Made by a program: the position numbers and the translations under genes
In this document: positions 23,178 through 35,000 of the stretch, piece by piece
Layout: each line of letters starts with the position of its first letter
Numbering within the stretch: the first letter of the stretch is position 1
DNA from: Macquaria australasica
Taxonomy: Eukaryota > Chordata > Actinopteri > Centrarchiformes > Percichthyidae
Direction of reading: 5' to 3'
Length of the DNA: 64,000 nt
Assembly (NCBI GenBank): GCA_005408345.1
Contig: SEMN01000531.1
Coordinates: 1-64,000, forward strand
The notes under the pieces: model-generated
The model's input: only the letters and a program-made list of their open reading frames with translations
Told to the model about the DNA's origin: nothing
The model's database searches: none

Positions 23178-23590
23178 AGGGGTCGACAGGCAGATTGGTG
23201 CCATGTCAGCAGTCATGCACATGCTTTACCAAACTGACTTGGTGAAGATGGATGTGAGCCTGAAAGCCAAGCACTGGATGTACCTGTTAATTTACATTCC
23301 AGCCTTCACCTACTGTCATGATGGTATTTTCTCACTTTGGTTTGAGAGAGAGTAACTGACCAAAGTCAAGAAATTCAAGTTGAACCACTGCTTCTTCATA
23401 TCAAAAGGAGCCAGTTGAGATGGTTTGGGCATCTGATCAGGATGCCTCCTGGACACCTCACTACAGAGGGATGTCCAAGTGAAAGGAGACTCCAGAGCAG
23501 ACAAAGAACATGCTGATGGGATGTTATGGGATTCTCCAGAACTAGCTGGAGGACGTGGTTAAAGTGAAGTACATGGGAATGATCAATGAT
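23178..23590 (+). mobile_element. LINE ORF2 C-terminal relic
   Basis: Broken plus-strand frames give DRQIGAMSAVMHMLYQTDLV, LIYIPAFTYCHD and SQLRWFGHLIRMPPGHLTTE, the C-terminal region of a fish LINE of the same type as 28590-29060. Stops and frameshifts throughout. Confidence 0.7.
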
Positions 23591-24829
23591 CAGCTAACAC
23601 AAGGTCACTATACTGTAAACCAACTGTTTCATACCACTAGAAAACTATCTCTTCCACTAGTAATACTATTAGGAATATTATGGTAGTGAATGCTAAATGA
23701 AACTAGTCTAAATATTCACTACCAAGGGCACACTATGAAACATTTTCAAATATTATAAGGATATTACACAGACTTTTCCTGCAGCTGCGGTAGACTTAAA
23801 GCTGGATCACCAACCAGGCAAAGCACTCAACTGCCCCAGGGCTCCAGACCCCGATGGGCCCCTAAAAGCCCCAGATTCACTGTGTGACAACGAGTTCGTG
23901 GTACATTGAGTAATTGCAACTCTTTTGGGAATACCAGAATATGAGCTGCCAAAGCACACTATCAACTAACATGATAAGGTTGATCCTGGTGATCACGATA
24001 AAACAATTTTAATATTTTTATAAATAGATCACAAAAAGTATTCTGTGATCATAAGGAAACAAAGTGTAAAAATAATTACTCCCATGGCCTTCCAACCTTC
24101 CATATCTTCACTTCACTCCTGGTAGCAAATAATAGGACATCAGTTTAGATGAGTGGTGACTTTCTTTGGTTACAAACAATAGAGTAAAAAGATAGTTGTC
24201 CTCCTATTTTGTTATGCTCCCTGCAATATGTTGAGGATTATGGTCATTTAATAGAGTACATTAATCATTTTTAAAAGGGTTTAATGATTTATTTACTTTT
24301 TTCATCAGGAAATAAATCTTTTCTCATCATGTATCTCTCTTCAGAAAATAGGCCCAGTCATCCTCACACCTAGAAAATTGCATACCAGAAGAAGATGGTC
24401 AAAGTCAAGATAAAAGCTGGTCAAGGCAACGGGGAGGTAAAATAGTTCTATACAAACTAAGATGTTTTTCCAAAAAGAAATTTCTGTCTGGCTCAGACAA
24501 ATGGTCCTTTGTCACACCCTCTATATGGGCATTTAAAGGGAGATTTAAAGAGTGTAAAGAGTGTGTATGTGGTGCTATGGATGCTTGCATGATGTCATTT
24601 TAATGCCACAGTGGCAATTAATCACTACAGAAATTTTAAAAACATTTTTGGGCCTGCTATGATGCCTCTAGCAGAGGTGGTAATGCAGGTATCCTAGCAT
24701 AAAAAAATGCCTACACGTAGGTGGAGGCCAAAGAATGTGAAGTACAGTGTTATTTCCTCCACCAAGTTCATTATTTTCTTGTCTGGTATTGTGCTTATGC
24801 CATGGCCCCTTACCGGAACAAGTCTACAG
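23591..24829. other. No recognised feature
   Basis: AT-rich. Small ORFs only, for example 24590-24405 minus, without motif. Confidence 0.45.
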
Positions 24830-25300
24830 CAATGCTAGCAGCTTTGTGAGGCTGTACTTAGGCACACCGATTCTTTGAGCGAAATGTCAGCATGCTAACA
24901 TACTCACAATACAGTTAATGTGATGATGTTTAGCAGGTATAATGTTTACTGTCGTAGTTTAGCATGCTGACATTTACTAATTAGCATCAAACAAAAAATG
25001 AATGTCATTAGTTTTGTAGATATTTGGTCATAAACCAAAGTGTAAGACAAACTGAAATATTGACCTGACAATGGCGCAACATGAAAAGTCAGAGGATCTC
25101 TTATTACAGTTGATCATGAGGGGAACAACTGTAAAAAGTCAGGGGATTACCAGAGTCATAAGGATTCATCCTCGGAGGACCATGAATGTCTGTACCAAAT
25201 TTCATGACAATCCATCAAATAGTTGTCAAGATATTTCAGTCTGAACAAAAGTGGTGGACCAACATACCAACTGACATTGCCATCCATAGAGCCATGCAAA
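24830..25300 (+). repeat. Interspersed fish repeat (GCTAACATGCTAA type), second copy
   Basis: Same ordered blocks as 15225-15715: GATGTTTAGCAGGTATAATG, AATGTCATTAGTTTTGTAGA, GATCATGAGGGGAACA, AAATTTCATGACAATCCATC, AAGATATTTCAGTCTGAAC, ACTGACATTGCCATCCATAG. Confidence 0.75.
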
Positions 25301-27139
25301 AAAATGAGCCCGAGTTTAAATTGTCATCAGCTGTAGGGTTACTTTCACTATGACAAGGAGCACTGATTCTGTTCTGGAGGCTCATGGAGAACCAACACCT
25401 TACTAAATAAACTGCTGACTGGAACTATGAGGTGGACAAGTGCCAGTCATGCAGAAATTAGCACTGTCTTTGGCCATGGTATAATCCACAATATTCTGTT
25501 CATGTCTAGACAATAAATTAGAGATTAGTTTGCTCTAACATGACTGAACCTTCTCTGAACACTATGGTCACAGGGAATACTATTTTTCAAAAGGTTTTTG
25601 CCAGCTAATATTAGTGATGGTTAAAACATATAACCGTATAGTTCTGTTAATTCTAACAGTTATTTTCATTCTACTCCTTCTCCCTGCATTAGCTGAAGCC
25701 AGTAAACTGCACAGTAGTCTGTTACACATTTTCAAGCATTAGCATTTTGTTTGGCATTATGCTAGTGATCTACAAAAGTAAGCCTAGATTTCACGTACAG
25801 CTTCAGAAGTTAATCATTTCTGTTAAAATTGTATTGCAGCATTTAAGTGAAAATATTAAATTAGTAACATATATATATATATATACAGTCAAATATTTGA
25901 AACAAAAAAGACAAAAGCTAAGACATAAGCTTGACCATTACGAAGGATAAATTGTCAGCCATTTTGTGACTGAGCATGTTCATTTCACTAACAGACTTTG
26001 TTTGTTGTTTCTGCAGAGATTTGTTGTTGATGTTCCTAAGGTAATACTAGTCAATAGATGCACCCATCAACATTAGAGTGATGGGATCTGTAAATGACCC
26101 CTATTTGATCCTGAACTATTCCTTTTAATTTTAACAAAGACATAACCTGTCTGTGTAGTTTTAATAAAGTGCCTTCAGAGTTGTGCAGATTTAGTAACCC
26201 AACTCAGCTTGTGTACATATTTAGAAGGTTCATATTTACAGAAAAAACAGAGATGACAGGTTTGAGATGCTGTGAGGGTACTTTTAGCATATAGCATTTG
26301 CATGTTGACTGTTTTTAGGTTTTAGGTTACATCACTGCTACCGGTGTGAGAAAGCTTCCCCAAGCTCATCACTCTTATTAGACCTTTCCATGTCATACGA
26401 TATACAGAAGGTGGACATAATATCAACAACACCAGTGATCATTGTAATAAAACTTAATTTCAAGCTAAGCTAATAAGGTAATGATTCAGCTCTATGGTCA
26501 CTTTTGAGGCTATAGTTTGTAGTGTTGCCTTGGACAGCATTAGGGCCCAGTCATATCAGCATTTATAACAGCAATGTTTTGGATCAAAATTCGATTTTGA
26601 TGGAATTGCAGAACTCTGGATTCACTTGCTGTGGCTTTTATAAACTTTGGGTTTGGTTATGTTTTCCATGGGTTTATTATAGATCTGGTGATAGACCTCT
26701 ACTAAAAGGTGTTTATGTTATTTAGTCAGCCCTCTTTATGTATATTGGGGGCACGAAATAATAAGTACACCTCCAAACTATGGCCTTAAAAATGACTGTA
26801 AAGTTTTATCAACACATTTCTGATACCAATTGAATATTAGAATCTTAGAATAGTATAGTCACAGACCTGTTTTAGCAGATTATATGATGTGTTCATGATT
26901 TTATGTCCACTCCCTGTATGTGTTTATGCATTGTTAAATCTAACTTACTGCATTCTGAGAAGTTGTTTTGTTTTGTAGAAACTACATTTTGTTTGCTTGG
27001 TTATAATTTCCTCACTACAGAGGGTTGTGTTTTTCTGTTAAGTGTAATTGAGTTGTGTCCATTCCGTGTTGTCTAGACCCCTGTCTTCATTCCTTTCTGG
27101 CTCCTTCATTTTCTTCTCCTTTCCATCCACCTTCTGTAA
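25301..27139. other. Downstream flank and probable 3' UTR of nat16/hisat
   Basis: No coding exon. The gene ends at 27140 on the minus strand, so the first several hundred bases below this are probably its 3' UTR. The first AATAAA on the minus strand below the stop codon that I noted is at 26676-26671. A short (AT)n lies near 25868-25886. The rest is AT-rich. Confidence 0.4.
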
Positions 27140-29413
27140 CTAGACGATGTCTGACTCTACCACGCATTGCTCAGTATACTCCTTGACCAGCTCCACGCTC
27201 AAGGTGTTGTGGCAGAAATCGGCCATGGGCTTCCAGAGAGGTGGATCCAGGAACATCTGACACATCACGTGACCCTTTAGGGTGGCGGTGTGGCGCTGCA
27301 GGTGGCACAAGAACTGCTGTCGAGCCAGGTCCAGGTCTTTACCGAACATGTCAATGTTCAGGTAATACCTGGTTAAAAAAAGTATACCAAGTGACTGAGT
27401 GAAAATAATTATTAAGAAATATTAGTATAAAGTATCTTAAAGCCACTATGTGTAGTTTCTAATAAATTTGCAATTCTGGCGCCCCCCAATAGTACAATCA
27501 AAAGATGCTATAGTAGACAGCAGTGCACACCACTACAGTTGTCCCTGACTTAACTTGCAACATCTGCTTGGCATTGTGAATAAATAATAATAAGGACAGT
27601 TACCAGTTGTCTCCAATGGGCACCCTGAAAGGGAAGGTACAGAGGCTGGCCACAGTAGGGTTGGACACATCATCCACCATCCAATCAATGTCCTTTTTCA
27701 TTAGGATGGCCATGTTACTCAGCAAAGGCTTGAATGGCTGCCAGTCTTGAATAATGGTGGCATTAGGAAGGACCCCCTGCATCAGGTCAGTGGTAAGATA
27801 CAGCCGATTGATAGCTGTATGGTCGAGATGCACTGGAGGAGGGTTGGAGGGGGAGATGGACAAAGAGGATTGGATGTCTCCACCCAGACCAAGCTCAGAC
27901 AGGCGGAGCTTGAGGTCTTCAGCTCTGAAGCGCACCAGCAGAATACCCTGTAGAGAAGAAAACAAATGTGTGAGCTGATGAAGAAATACAACAACGACTT
28001 GTTTAATTTTGCGTGAAGCATGTTGGTCATTAACAACAACAATTAACCATGAGCACAGACCAAAACAAAAAAAGGACCTTTAGTCTGCTTTTGTTGCTGG
28101 TACCTGCTTGGTTATGAGGCGATACTTCTGGAAATCCTTGGGTCCAAGCTGATCATCACGGGTCAAACGGCTTACTTTGACCTCTGGGTACTTGGACTTG
28201 ACCAGCTCAGAGCAAAAGCGCAGCAGAACTCCTGCCACACCCTTGCCCCTTTCCTGAGGGGCGACACGAAGACCTTCCACCAGCATTGTCTCCCCATCAT
28301 CAATCACACACACTGACTCCAGAGCAATCTGCCAAGCATCACAGAGGAAGAAAGAAGAGAAAAAAATTAAGTTTACATTGACATGGTCCTTTTTAGAACT
28401 TTACACCATTCCTGTAGCTGGGGCAGAGCAGCATAACAGAACATTCCTATTTCTCTCAGCTGTTTTAGAGATTTGGGACATGTTAATCGGAGCATGGTAC
28501 GCAAGTCATTATCTGCTGTTTATCCAGGTCTGAGTCGTGGTGGAAGCAGAACCACATCATCTCCTCTTAGGTTGGGAGTGAGTCCCTGCCCCAAGGGACT
28601 GTAAGTATCTTGGGGTCTTGTTCACAAGTGAGAGTAAGATGGAACGCAAGATTGACAAACAGATTGGTGCTGCGTCACTGTACTGGACTGCCACATTGAA
28701 GAGGGAGCTGAGTCTCAAGGTTAAGCTCTCAATTTACTAATTGATTTACATTCCAACATTCACCTTTTATCATGACTGTTGGGTGATGACCGAAAGTATG
28801 GGATTGCGGAATGAAGCGGCCAAAATTAATTTACTTCATAGGGTGGCTCGGCTCAGGACGGACCTAGGAGTTCTTTCATGTCAAAGGGAGCCTTTTGAGA
28901 TGCTTCAGGGATCTGATCAGGATGCTTCCTGGATACCTTCCTTTGGAGGTATTCTGGCCATGTGCAGCTGGCAGGAGAACCCAGGGAAACTAAGAACAAG
29001 CTGGAGAGATTACATATCCCATCTGCCCTGGGAATACCCTGAGATACCCTAGAATGAGCTGGATGAGCTGCAAGCGTACAACTTTCCAAAAAACTTTAGA
29101 GTAACAAATTTCAAGTAGAACACTTGGCCTGGAGTCTGATCAAATGTAAAGACAGAAAGTTGTCTCCTTGAATCCTTGTAGCTGTTGTAGTGAACTGCAT
29201 AGCTTTTTTTGTGTGACTTAAAATGTAACTAGCAAAATGTGAATATTTCACAATAAATTCACTATAACTGTAATTAAAAACAAAATTATGAAGCCTGCCA
29301 GAAATGTACTTATTTTTAACTTTAGTGTTTGTTGTAATACATTTATAATCTTACAAGTCTTTATATAAGTAAAATAACATTATCATGTCAATCTCAATCT
29401 CTGCATGGATGTG

Positions 29414-29451
<38 letters not shown>

Positions 29452-29978
29452 AGTACAAATGGTCATGCTGACTATCATGGCTAAGCGGATACAGAAAGTA
29501 TAATTTGAGCTACATCTGCCCTGAGGTCACCCTGTGTAAAGACTATCAGGTGGGTCCTAAAAGGCCATGAAATTCTATATTCCATCTACTGAATAAGGCA
29601 AAAAGGCATACCCTTTACAATCATGTTCATATTTGTATAAAAGACACACTAAAAAAACCTAATAACAAGAAGCACAGGCATAAACTTCCTGACTTTGCTT
29701 CTAGAATACAAGAATTCTACCTTTTCTTAACCCCATATTTTCATACTATTCATTGAACTTACCACTTTTCCCTGTTTGCGGGCCAATATGACTGTGCGGT
29801 TGGTCTCCTGCAGCCAGCTGGTGTATCTAGTGGGCAGGTAGTCAAGGCCGCCATAGATGTCCTGGCTCATAGCCATGATCTCATCGAAGTCCTCTTCAGT
29901 GGCCACAGCAAACTGAAGGCCTGCCTGGGACAGGGCCTCTGGAAGCTGGGGCATAGTCAGGCTGGTATCAATCTTCAT
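27140..29978 (-). CDS. nat16: N-acetyltransferase 16-like / histidine N-acetyltransferase
   Basis: GNAT-family acetyltransferase. In fish this orthologue (hisat) transfers acetyl from acetyl-CoA to L-histidine, making N-acetylhistidine, abundant in fish lens and brain. Four coding exons on the minus strand: 29978-29763 (72 codons), 28328-28104 (75), 27947-27604 (114 plus 2 nt) and 27368-27140 (75 plus stop TAG), 337 aa. Donors GTAAGT, GTACCA and GTAACT and all acceptors are AG; phases 0, 0 and 2 match, the last junction completing a Trp codon. GNAT domain is roughly residues 20-150; the acetyl-CoA loop is Q97-E-R-G-K-G102, followed by the helix AGVLLRFCSELVKS. The start MKIDTSLTM was chosen because the longer upstream frame crosses a likely acceptor (AG at 29990-29989), implying a separate 5' UTR exon. 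No stops or frameshifts; looks functional. Whether the substrate is histidine is family inference. Confidence 0.93.
28590..29090 (+). mobile_element. LINE ORF2 relic in nat16 intron 1
   Basis: Plus strand (antisense to the gene). 28609-28660 gives YLGVLFTSESKMERKIDKQI; 28741-29052 gives LIYIPTFTFYHDCWVMTESM, AAKINLLHRVARLRTDLGVL and SWRDYISHLPWE, the C-terminal region of a fish LINE. Stops are present. Intron 1 spans 28329-29762. Confidence 0.8.
29415..29450. repeat. (TTA)n microsatellite in nat16 intron 1
   Basis: Twelve ATT/TTA units without interruption. Confidence 0.95.
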
Positions 29979-29988
29979 CTTGAAACAA
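29979..29988 (-). promoter_or_regulatory. nat16 5' UTR tail after a likely 3' splice site
   Basis: On the minus strand a pyrimidine-rich run (CTCTCCTCCACTTTGTATCT) leads to CATCAG at 29994-29989, then ten bases TTGTTTCAAG before the ATG. This is a good 3' splice site and suggests an upstream non-coding exon. Confidence 0.5.
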
Positions 29989-30700
29989 CTGATGAGATAC
30001 AAAGTGGAGGAGAGATTATTGTAGATTGTATTTATCAAGTGTCTTAGAGCAGGATGTCATTCTCAACCAGTCAAAAAAGAAAAGGACCAGTCAAAAGTGA
30101 TACCCAACTTGTCCTACTTTAAAGCATGGGAGTAAAAGAATTTTACCACTTGCTTTAACCAGGATTTAGGAGAGCAGAATGTACATATTTTGATTCAAAA
30201 CAACAACAAGCCTATTCAAAGGTGTCTGCTTGGATAACAGCTGTTTGTGAGTGACTTTGTTCATGATGTAATCACTCCAACAACAGAAAACAACTGTGTC
30301 CATTCCACACAAAATTAGCATCTTGGTGCTTATAACACATTCAAAAATGTCTCTGCCACTTAAAGTGATATAATGGAAAGAAATAATACAATTAGTGGCT
30401 ATAGGCACAAATTAAAATGCATTCCAAGCACATCAATATCACAGTATCATAACTGGATGCATAATCTTTTTTGTTTCATATGGCTCGCACAGTGTGAATG
30501 AAACATACTGTAAGCAGTCTGTGAAAGCAGAGCAATACCAGTAGTAAAGCATAGTCAGAACTTTTTTTAAGGAAGGCATTTAGCATATGAGAGAAACTTC
30601 ACCCTGGCTAATAACCCTGCTTGTGCTGCAGGCTCTGTTCCTACCTTTTAAAGGAAGGAAGAAAATGCAACATGATCACAGTTCAATGTGGTCAGATGAC
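29989..30700. other. Upstream flank or 5' intron of nat16
   Basis: No coding signal. If the 3' splice site at 29989 is used, this is intron. A minus-strand ORF at 30408-30166 has no domain. Confidence 0.4.
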
Positions 30701-30840
30701 ATGAACACCACCTGACGTGACCACACCCAACTGTGATGCCGGGAGGAGTTGACAGCCACTTTATAACAGCCCTCACAACTCAGTTCTGCATTCCATCAAT
30801 CTTGAGCAACTATGGAGCAGCATGGTGATGATATTACAGT
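30701..30840 (+). promoter_or_regulatory. Promoter-like block on plus strand
   Basis: A CRE-like TGACGTGA (about 30715), then CACTTTATAACAG (TATA-like) and about 45 bp later CATCAATCTTGAGCAACTATG starting a 17-codon ORF (MEQHGDDITVLRLCHGIL). Spacing is promoter-like, but no gene follows. Confidence 0.2.
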
Positions 30841-33800
30841 GCTCCGCCTATGCCATGGCATATTATAATGGCCTTACAGGGTGTTACATTGGCATTGACA
30901 ACACACTCATCACGGTAGCCTGCGCAACCAGCTCTGTATTAGAGGCTGAATTCTGTAGAATTCCAGATGGATGGAAGGAGAACACTGAGTAGCCAGGAAT
31001 GAGACAGGACCAAGCCTTGGGAGTGGATGAGAGTTTGGGAGGAATCTGTATTTGACAGCTGTTTCAGCTTGGGGTAATATTAGAAAATAGGCCTTATTTC
31101 ACAATTTGCAAAATACAGGCTAGGGGCATCCAATACAGAAGACTATGCATTAATTGGTCAGTTTTATAAAGTCATAAACCATTGCCAATGGTAATTAGAC
31201 CATCCCAGGTTCTGGTTAAAAGCTTTGTAATAGCCAATGTTTACTTAGAACTGAAAAATAAAAAGGACTGAAGGGGATGAGATTGGTACTGGAATGAATA
31301 ACCAGCAGGAATAGAAAAACACAGCAGGGGACAAAACATCACCATAAACTTAACTACTGACAAAAACACTTTGAATCAGCAGAAACACAATCATGGTCCC
31401 AAAGTACTAAATAAAGGGGAACCAAAAACAGATGACTGCCAGGAGAGATACATCCCAGATAGCTGAATTAGATCAAGGAATAGGTAGGAAGTAAAGCAGT
31501 AAGAGAAATATGCAGGGGAAGGTGGATGAATGGACCAGAGGGACAAAAAACGCAAGACAGAAGCAAACAAACAAAGAGAACAAACCACAGATGAGGTTGA
31601 AGAGAATGGGAGGCAGAAACAGACAGAAAGATGGGACAAAACAGATAAATGACACAGACACAGGAAATGGAAAGCTGGCACCTATCTTGATATCTACGTC
31701 TAATTCCCATAAATCCTGTAAATCCATATCCTCAGTCTCCTAATCCGTACACTAATACCCTGATACCCACTCCACATTACAAACACTTGGCTATAGAATT
31801 CACAGAATTAAATAGACAAGATAAAATTGAGAAAGCTATGAACAAAATTATTTCATTAAACAGTTATGCCTTAAAAGCCCATTATGTTGCCCAAAATATT
31901 GTTACTTCATCCAGATAAGATACATCAGGATACATAAGGTACTACTTTGTGTTAGGTACTCGGATGGGGTGAGGGTTATTGGAGTGGGTACACAAAATTC
32001 TACAAGTGTTCTGGCAGTGAACACAGTGAAGTGTTGCGAGTGTTGTGGGCGCTAAGAAAACCTAACTAATACTGAATAATATTGAACAAAATCACAAACA
32101 ATGACCCCCAGAGTATACAGGTGCCAGGTGTTAGGGCTCTGCGCTAAGGAAAACAAAAACAAGAAGCTCATTCTTATGAAGATTTTTTCATTTAATTAAG
32201 TTTGGAGACAATGAATTAACATATGATGCAGTACAGTGTGATCAAATAAAATAAAACAAGCTTGTACAAAAAGAAAACATGCAACATAGCATAAGAAACC
32301 ATACAAAAGAGAAGTGATACAATATGATAAGATACAACAAAATATGATAAGTATGTGATAACATACAATAACATAGGAAGGGCTGGGCATGAAATATCAA
32401 TACTTTTTAAATATTGACCAAATTTTGATGATAGTTTCAAAAGCTGTCTGAAAGTTGCCACCATTGAACAGATATTTTGAATAAAAAAAACATCTTTTTA
32501 ATGTGCTTCTGTATTTCAGGTAGGCAAAATTCTTAACATCTGTTTGTGTTAAGAAAAAAAAGTTTATACTCAGCAATAAATATGGGGAAAATGAAAAATG
32601 GTCTCTTTTCTTGTTTTAACCAAGTTTGGAATGCTTGATTGCCTGTGTACAGCAGTCACTGCCACTGCTACCTTCACTGCTGGCCTGGGGAGAGTGCTGC
32701 CCATGAGCTACCACCACAGTAAATGGTGTCTCCAGCTGCTTCTTTTCACCTGCCAATTATTTTCACCGGGAGGGAATAATGCATGGAAGCTTCACATTAC
32801 CCACCTGGGCTCTACAATTGAATGTCCATAACTGAGGCTTTTGAGACTGCTTAACAGGGGCTTCTAGTGCTCCTAGCCAGACTAAAACGACACACCACAG
32901 AAGCAAAATGTCACAAAAGACAAAAGCAAGGAAAGACCACCATCCAACTTTCCAACTACTGATCTATAACCTGCCTCTCCACAACATGGAATTGTTTTGC
33001 CTCACAGTCACCAAGCTGAATGGACATACAGTATGTGTCAATACACGAAGGAGCTCAGAGGGGGACATGAAACAAAAGCAGGGACTCAAAGCACTCAACA
33101 GTAGTCACTGAAGACTGTAAGACCAAGCACACCAGTCTGAGGCAGTACACTATCCCTGCTGCTTTTCTGCATTAGCTTCAACCTTACCAGTTGGTTATTT
33201 TGAGTACTGATTATAAAAACAGGTTCAAGAATGGAAAGATAAAACTATTAGCCTCTTGTTCTGGATGGACCATATCTGCCCAATTGTGGATGGATGGTTG
33301 CAAAAGGAGAAAGGATTACCGGGACTGAAGGGGTTGAACTAAAAGATGACCACACAGACACACAGGGCAGCTTTAGAGAGTAAAGAGTAGGACTGCACTG
33401 AAGTGCCACATCAACAGAAAGAACTGGATCCAAACCGTCAACATATAAGACATACCAATCATCACATATCCATCTGTATAGTAAGGTGAACTGCAAACAT
33501 CAAGACCTGGAAACTTCTAACAAAGCAAGAAGGAAGGATTCCATCTGAAGTCCAGCACCCAGAGACTGTGCAACCCCAGGAAAAAGGAGGGCCGGGTCTA
33601 AGAGACAATGAAGGCCAGTGTTGTCCTGAGCCAAATACAAATCACTTATGAGTACATTCACATGGTGCCTTTCACTGGCAGACAGAAGAGGTGGCTGAAA
33701 TTGGAAAATCCTGCAGTGGGCAAGAGAAGGCTGGACTGGAGGAGGATAGTACCAAGTCACTAAAAATGAAAGCACAAGAGGCACAGGCACCTAACACCAG

Positions 33801-34127
33801 GTCAACAGAAACAAGGTCCAGCAGCAAGGTAGGACCCAGGGTGCATAGACAACTCAGGATACAGTGGCATGACCAAGTTGAAGAAATCAGGCAGAGTAAT
33901 ATCTGTGCTATAGTCTTCTCCCCAAAGTAGACACCTTTTGTGGGTGCTTTGAGAATTTCGGTTTCTTTTTGTCATATTTGTGCAAGTAAGTACAGCAGCT
34001 CCAGCAGATACAAAGAACTGCAAATATATTGCACAGAATCTTCACATGCTAATTCCTCTTGTTTGAGAATCAGTTTGAGGAAGACAAACACTAGCCATAT
34101 GTGAGATTGCAGTAGTTTCATAATAAG
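30841..34127. other. 3.3 kb without recognised gene
   Basis: Moderately purine-rich on plus (31400-31680, 33500-33900). This gives long minus-strand S/L/F-rich ORFs (31727-31391, 33790-33500) that lack domains. I see no exon or element. Confidence 0.45.
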
Positions 34128-34170
34128 AATAGGTCAAAACCTAGTATATGGCTGGACCGTGTATGGTCAA
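34128..34170 (+). repeat. Dispersed 43-bp block, copy 1
   Basis: AATAGGTCAAAACCTAGTAT then ATGGCTGGACCGTGTATGGT. It recurs inverted at 61243-61285 with a few changes. Probably the end of an unidentified element. Confidence 0.6.
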
Positions 34171-34175
34171 TGTGT

Positions 34176-35000
34176 TCCTGAGGATGTAACTGAGGACTGT
34201 CCGTGCTTCCCTATAAAGCTTTGTTTATGTTCGACGAAGTGTCCCCGGTGAAAGGGTGCACGTGCCAAAAGTGACGGCATCGTGTTTCTTGCGTAGGCTC
34301 TGCAAGTCTTTGCGGCGTGGGGTCGTGCACCTCCCAGTTTTTGAGACTAGACCCCCATTGCGCACATAGGGCTTTTCATTTCAATATGGACGAGACTTAA
34401 AGGGTTTTTTTCTGGGTTTTTTTTCACTTTTTGAATTCAAAGGTTCAAACTGGCATCTGTAAAACATGACATTAGTTAATTACAATATAACTGAGAACAT
34501 GACTGTCACAAATACTGATAAAAGCAATTAAGAAGAAATTAATTCATTTTTACTATTACGATTTTAACAATTTGGCCAATTCATTTTTAAATGCTTCAAA
34601 AACAGGAGGAAGTCTTAAAAATCCACATTTGAGTAAGTAATGTTTTGCCAGCAGAATCAGATTGTTTACAATCATAGACTTCTTTCTTTACAGGGATTAT
34701 ATAACGGCCATGAATAGATATGAGTTTACAATTAATTACAATTCTTCCTTGGCACCGGGGAGCTGTACAGCAGAGTGTGCAGCCATGTTTGGTCTTTCTT
34801 CTGGTAAAACTCATTGACTTCCTGCTTCTTCACAGAGTGTTTTGTTTGTACGCTCCCTGGCGCCAATACTGCAACAGGTAGCGCGTTGAGCATAAATGTC
34901 TCTCTCACGCTGGTAGCTCACTCGCCATCTGCAGAGGCACCTTGGTATCTCGTGCAAGCATAAACAAAGCTAAAAAGCCTCCTGAAGACGTAATTCAGGA
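34176..35000. mobile_element. MITE-like segment bounded by 21-bp palindromic motifs
   Basis: TCCTGAGGATGTAACTGAGGA (34176-34196) and TCCTGAAGACGTAATTCAGGA (34980-35000) are near-identical direct copies of a near-palindrome. Just inside lie AGCTTTGTTTATG (about 34218) and its inverse CATAAACAAAGCT (about 34958). CpG-rich sub-terminal sequence (34240-34370, including CACGTG) flanks an AT-rich core. The minus-strand ORF 34814-34596 has cysteines (CTLCCTAPRC) but no firm family. Confidence 0.45.

Noticed and set aside
31391..31743. Several overlapping ORFs rich in S, L, F and C
   Set aside because: Arise from a purine-rich plus strand read in multiple frames. No domain, no splice context.
34596..34814. 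Cys-rich minus ORF as a possible second THAP domain
   Set aside because: Has CTLCCTAPRC but lacks the Trp and the closing Cys-x2-His-Phe at the right distance.
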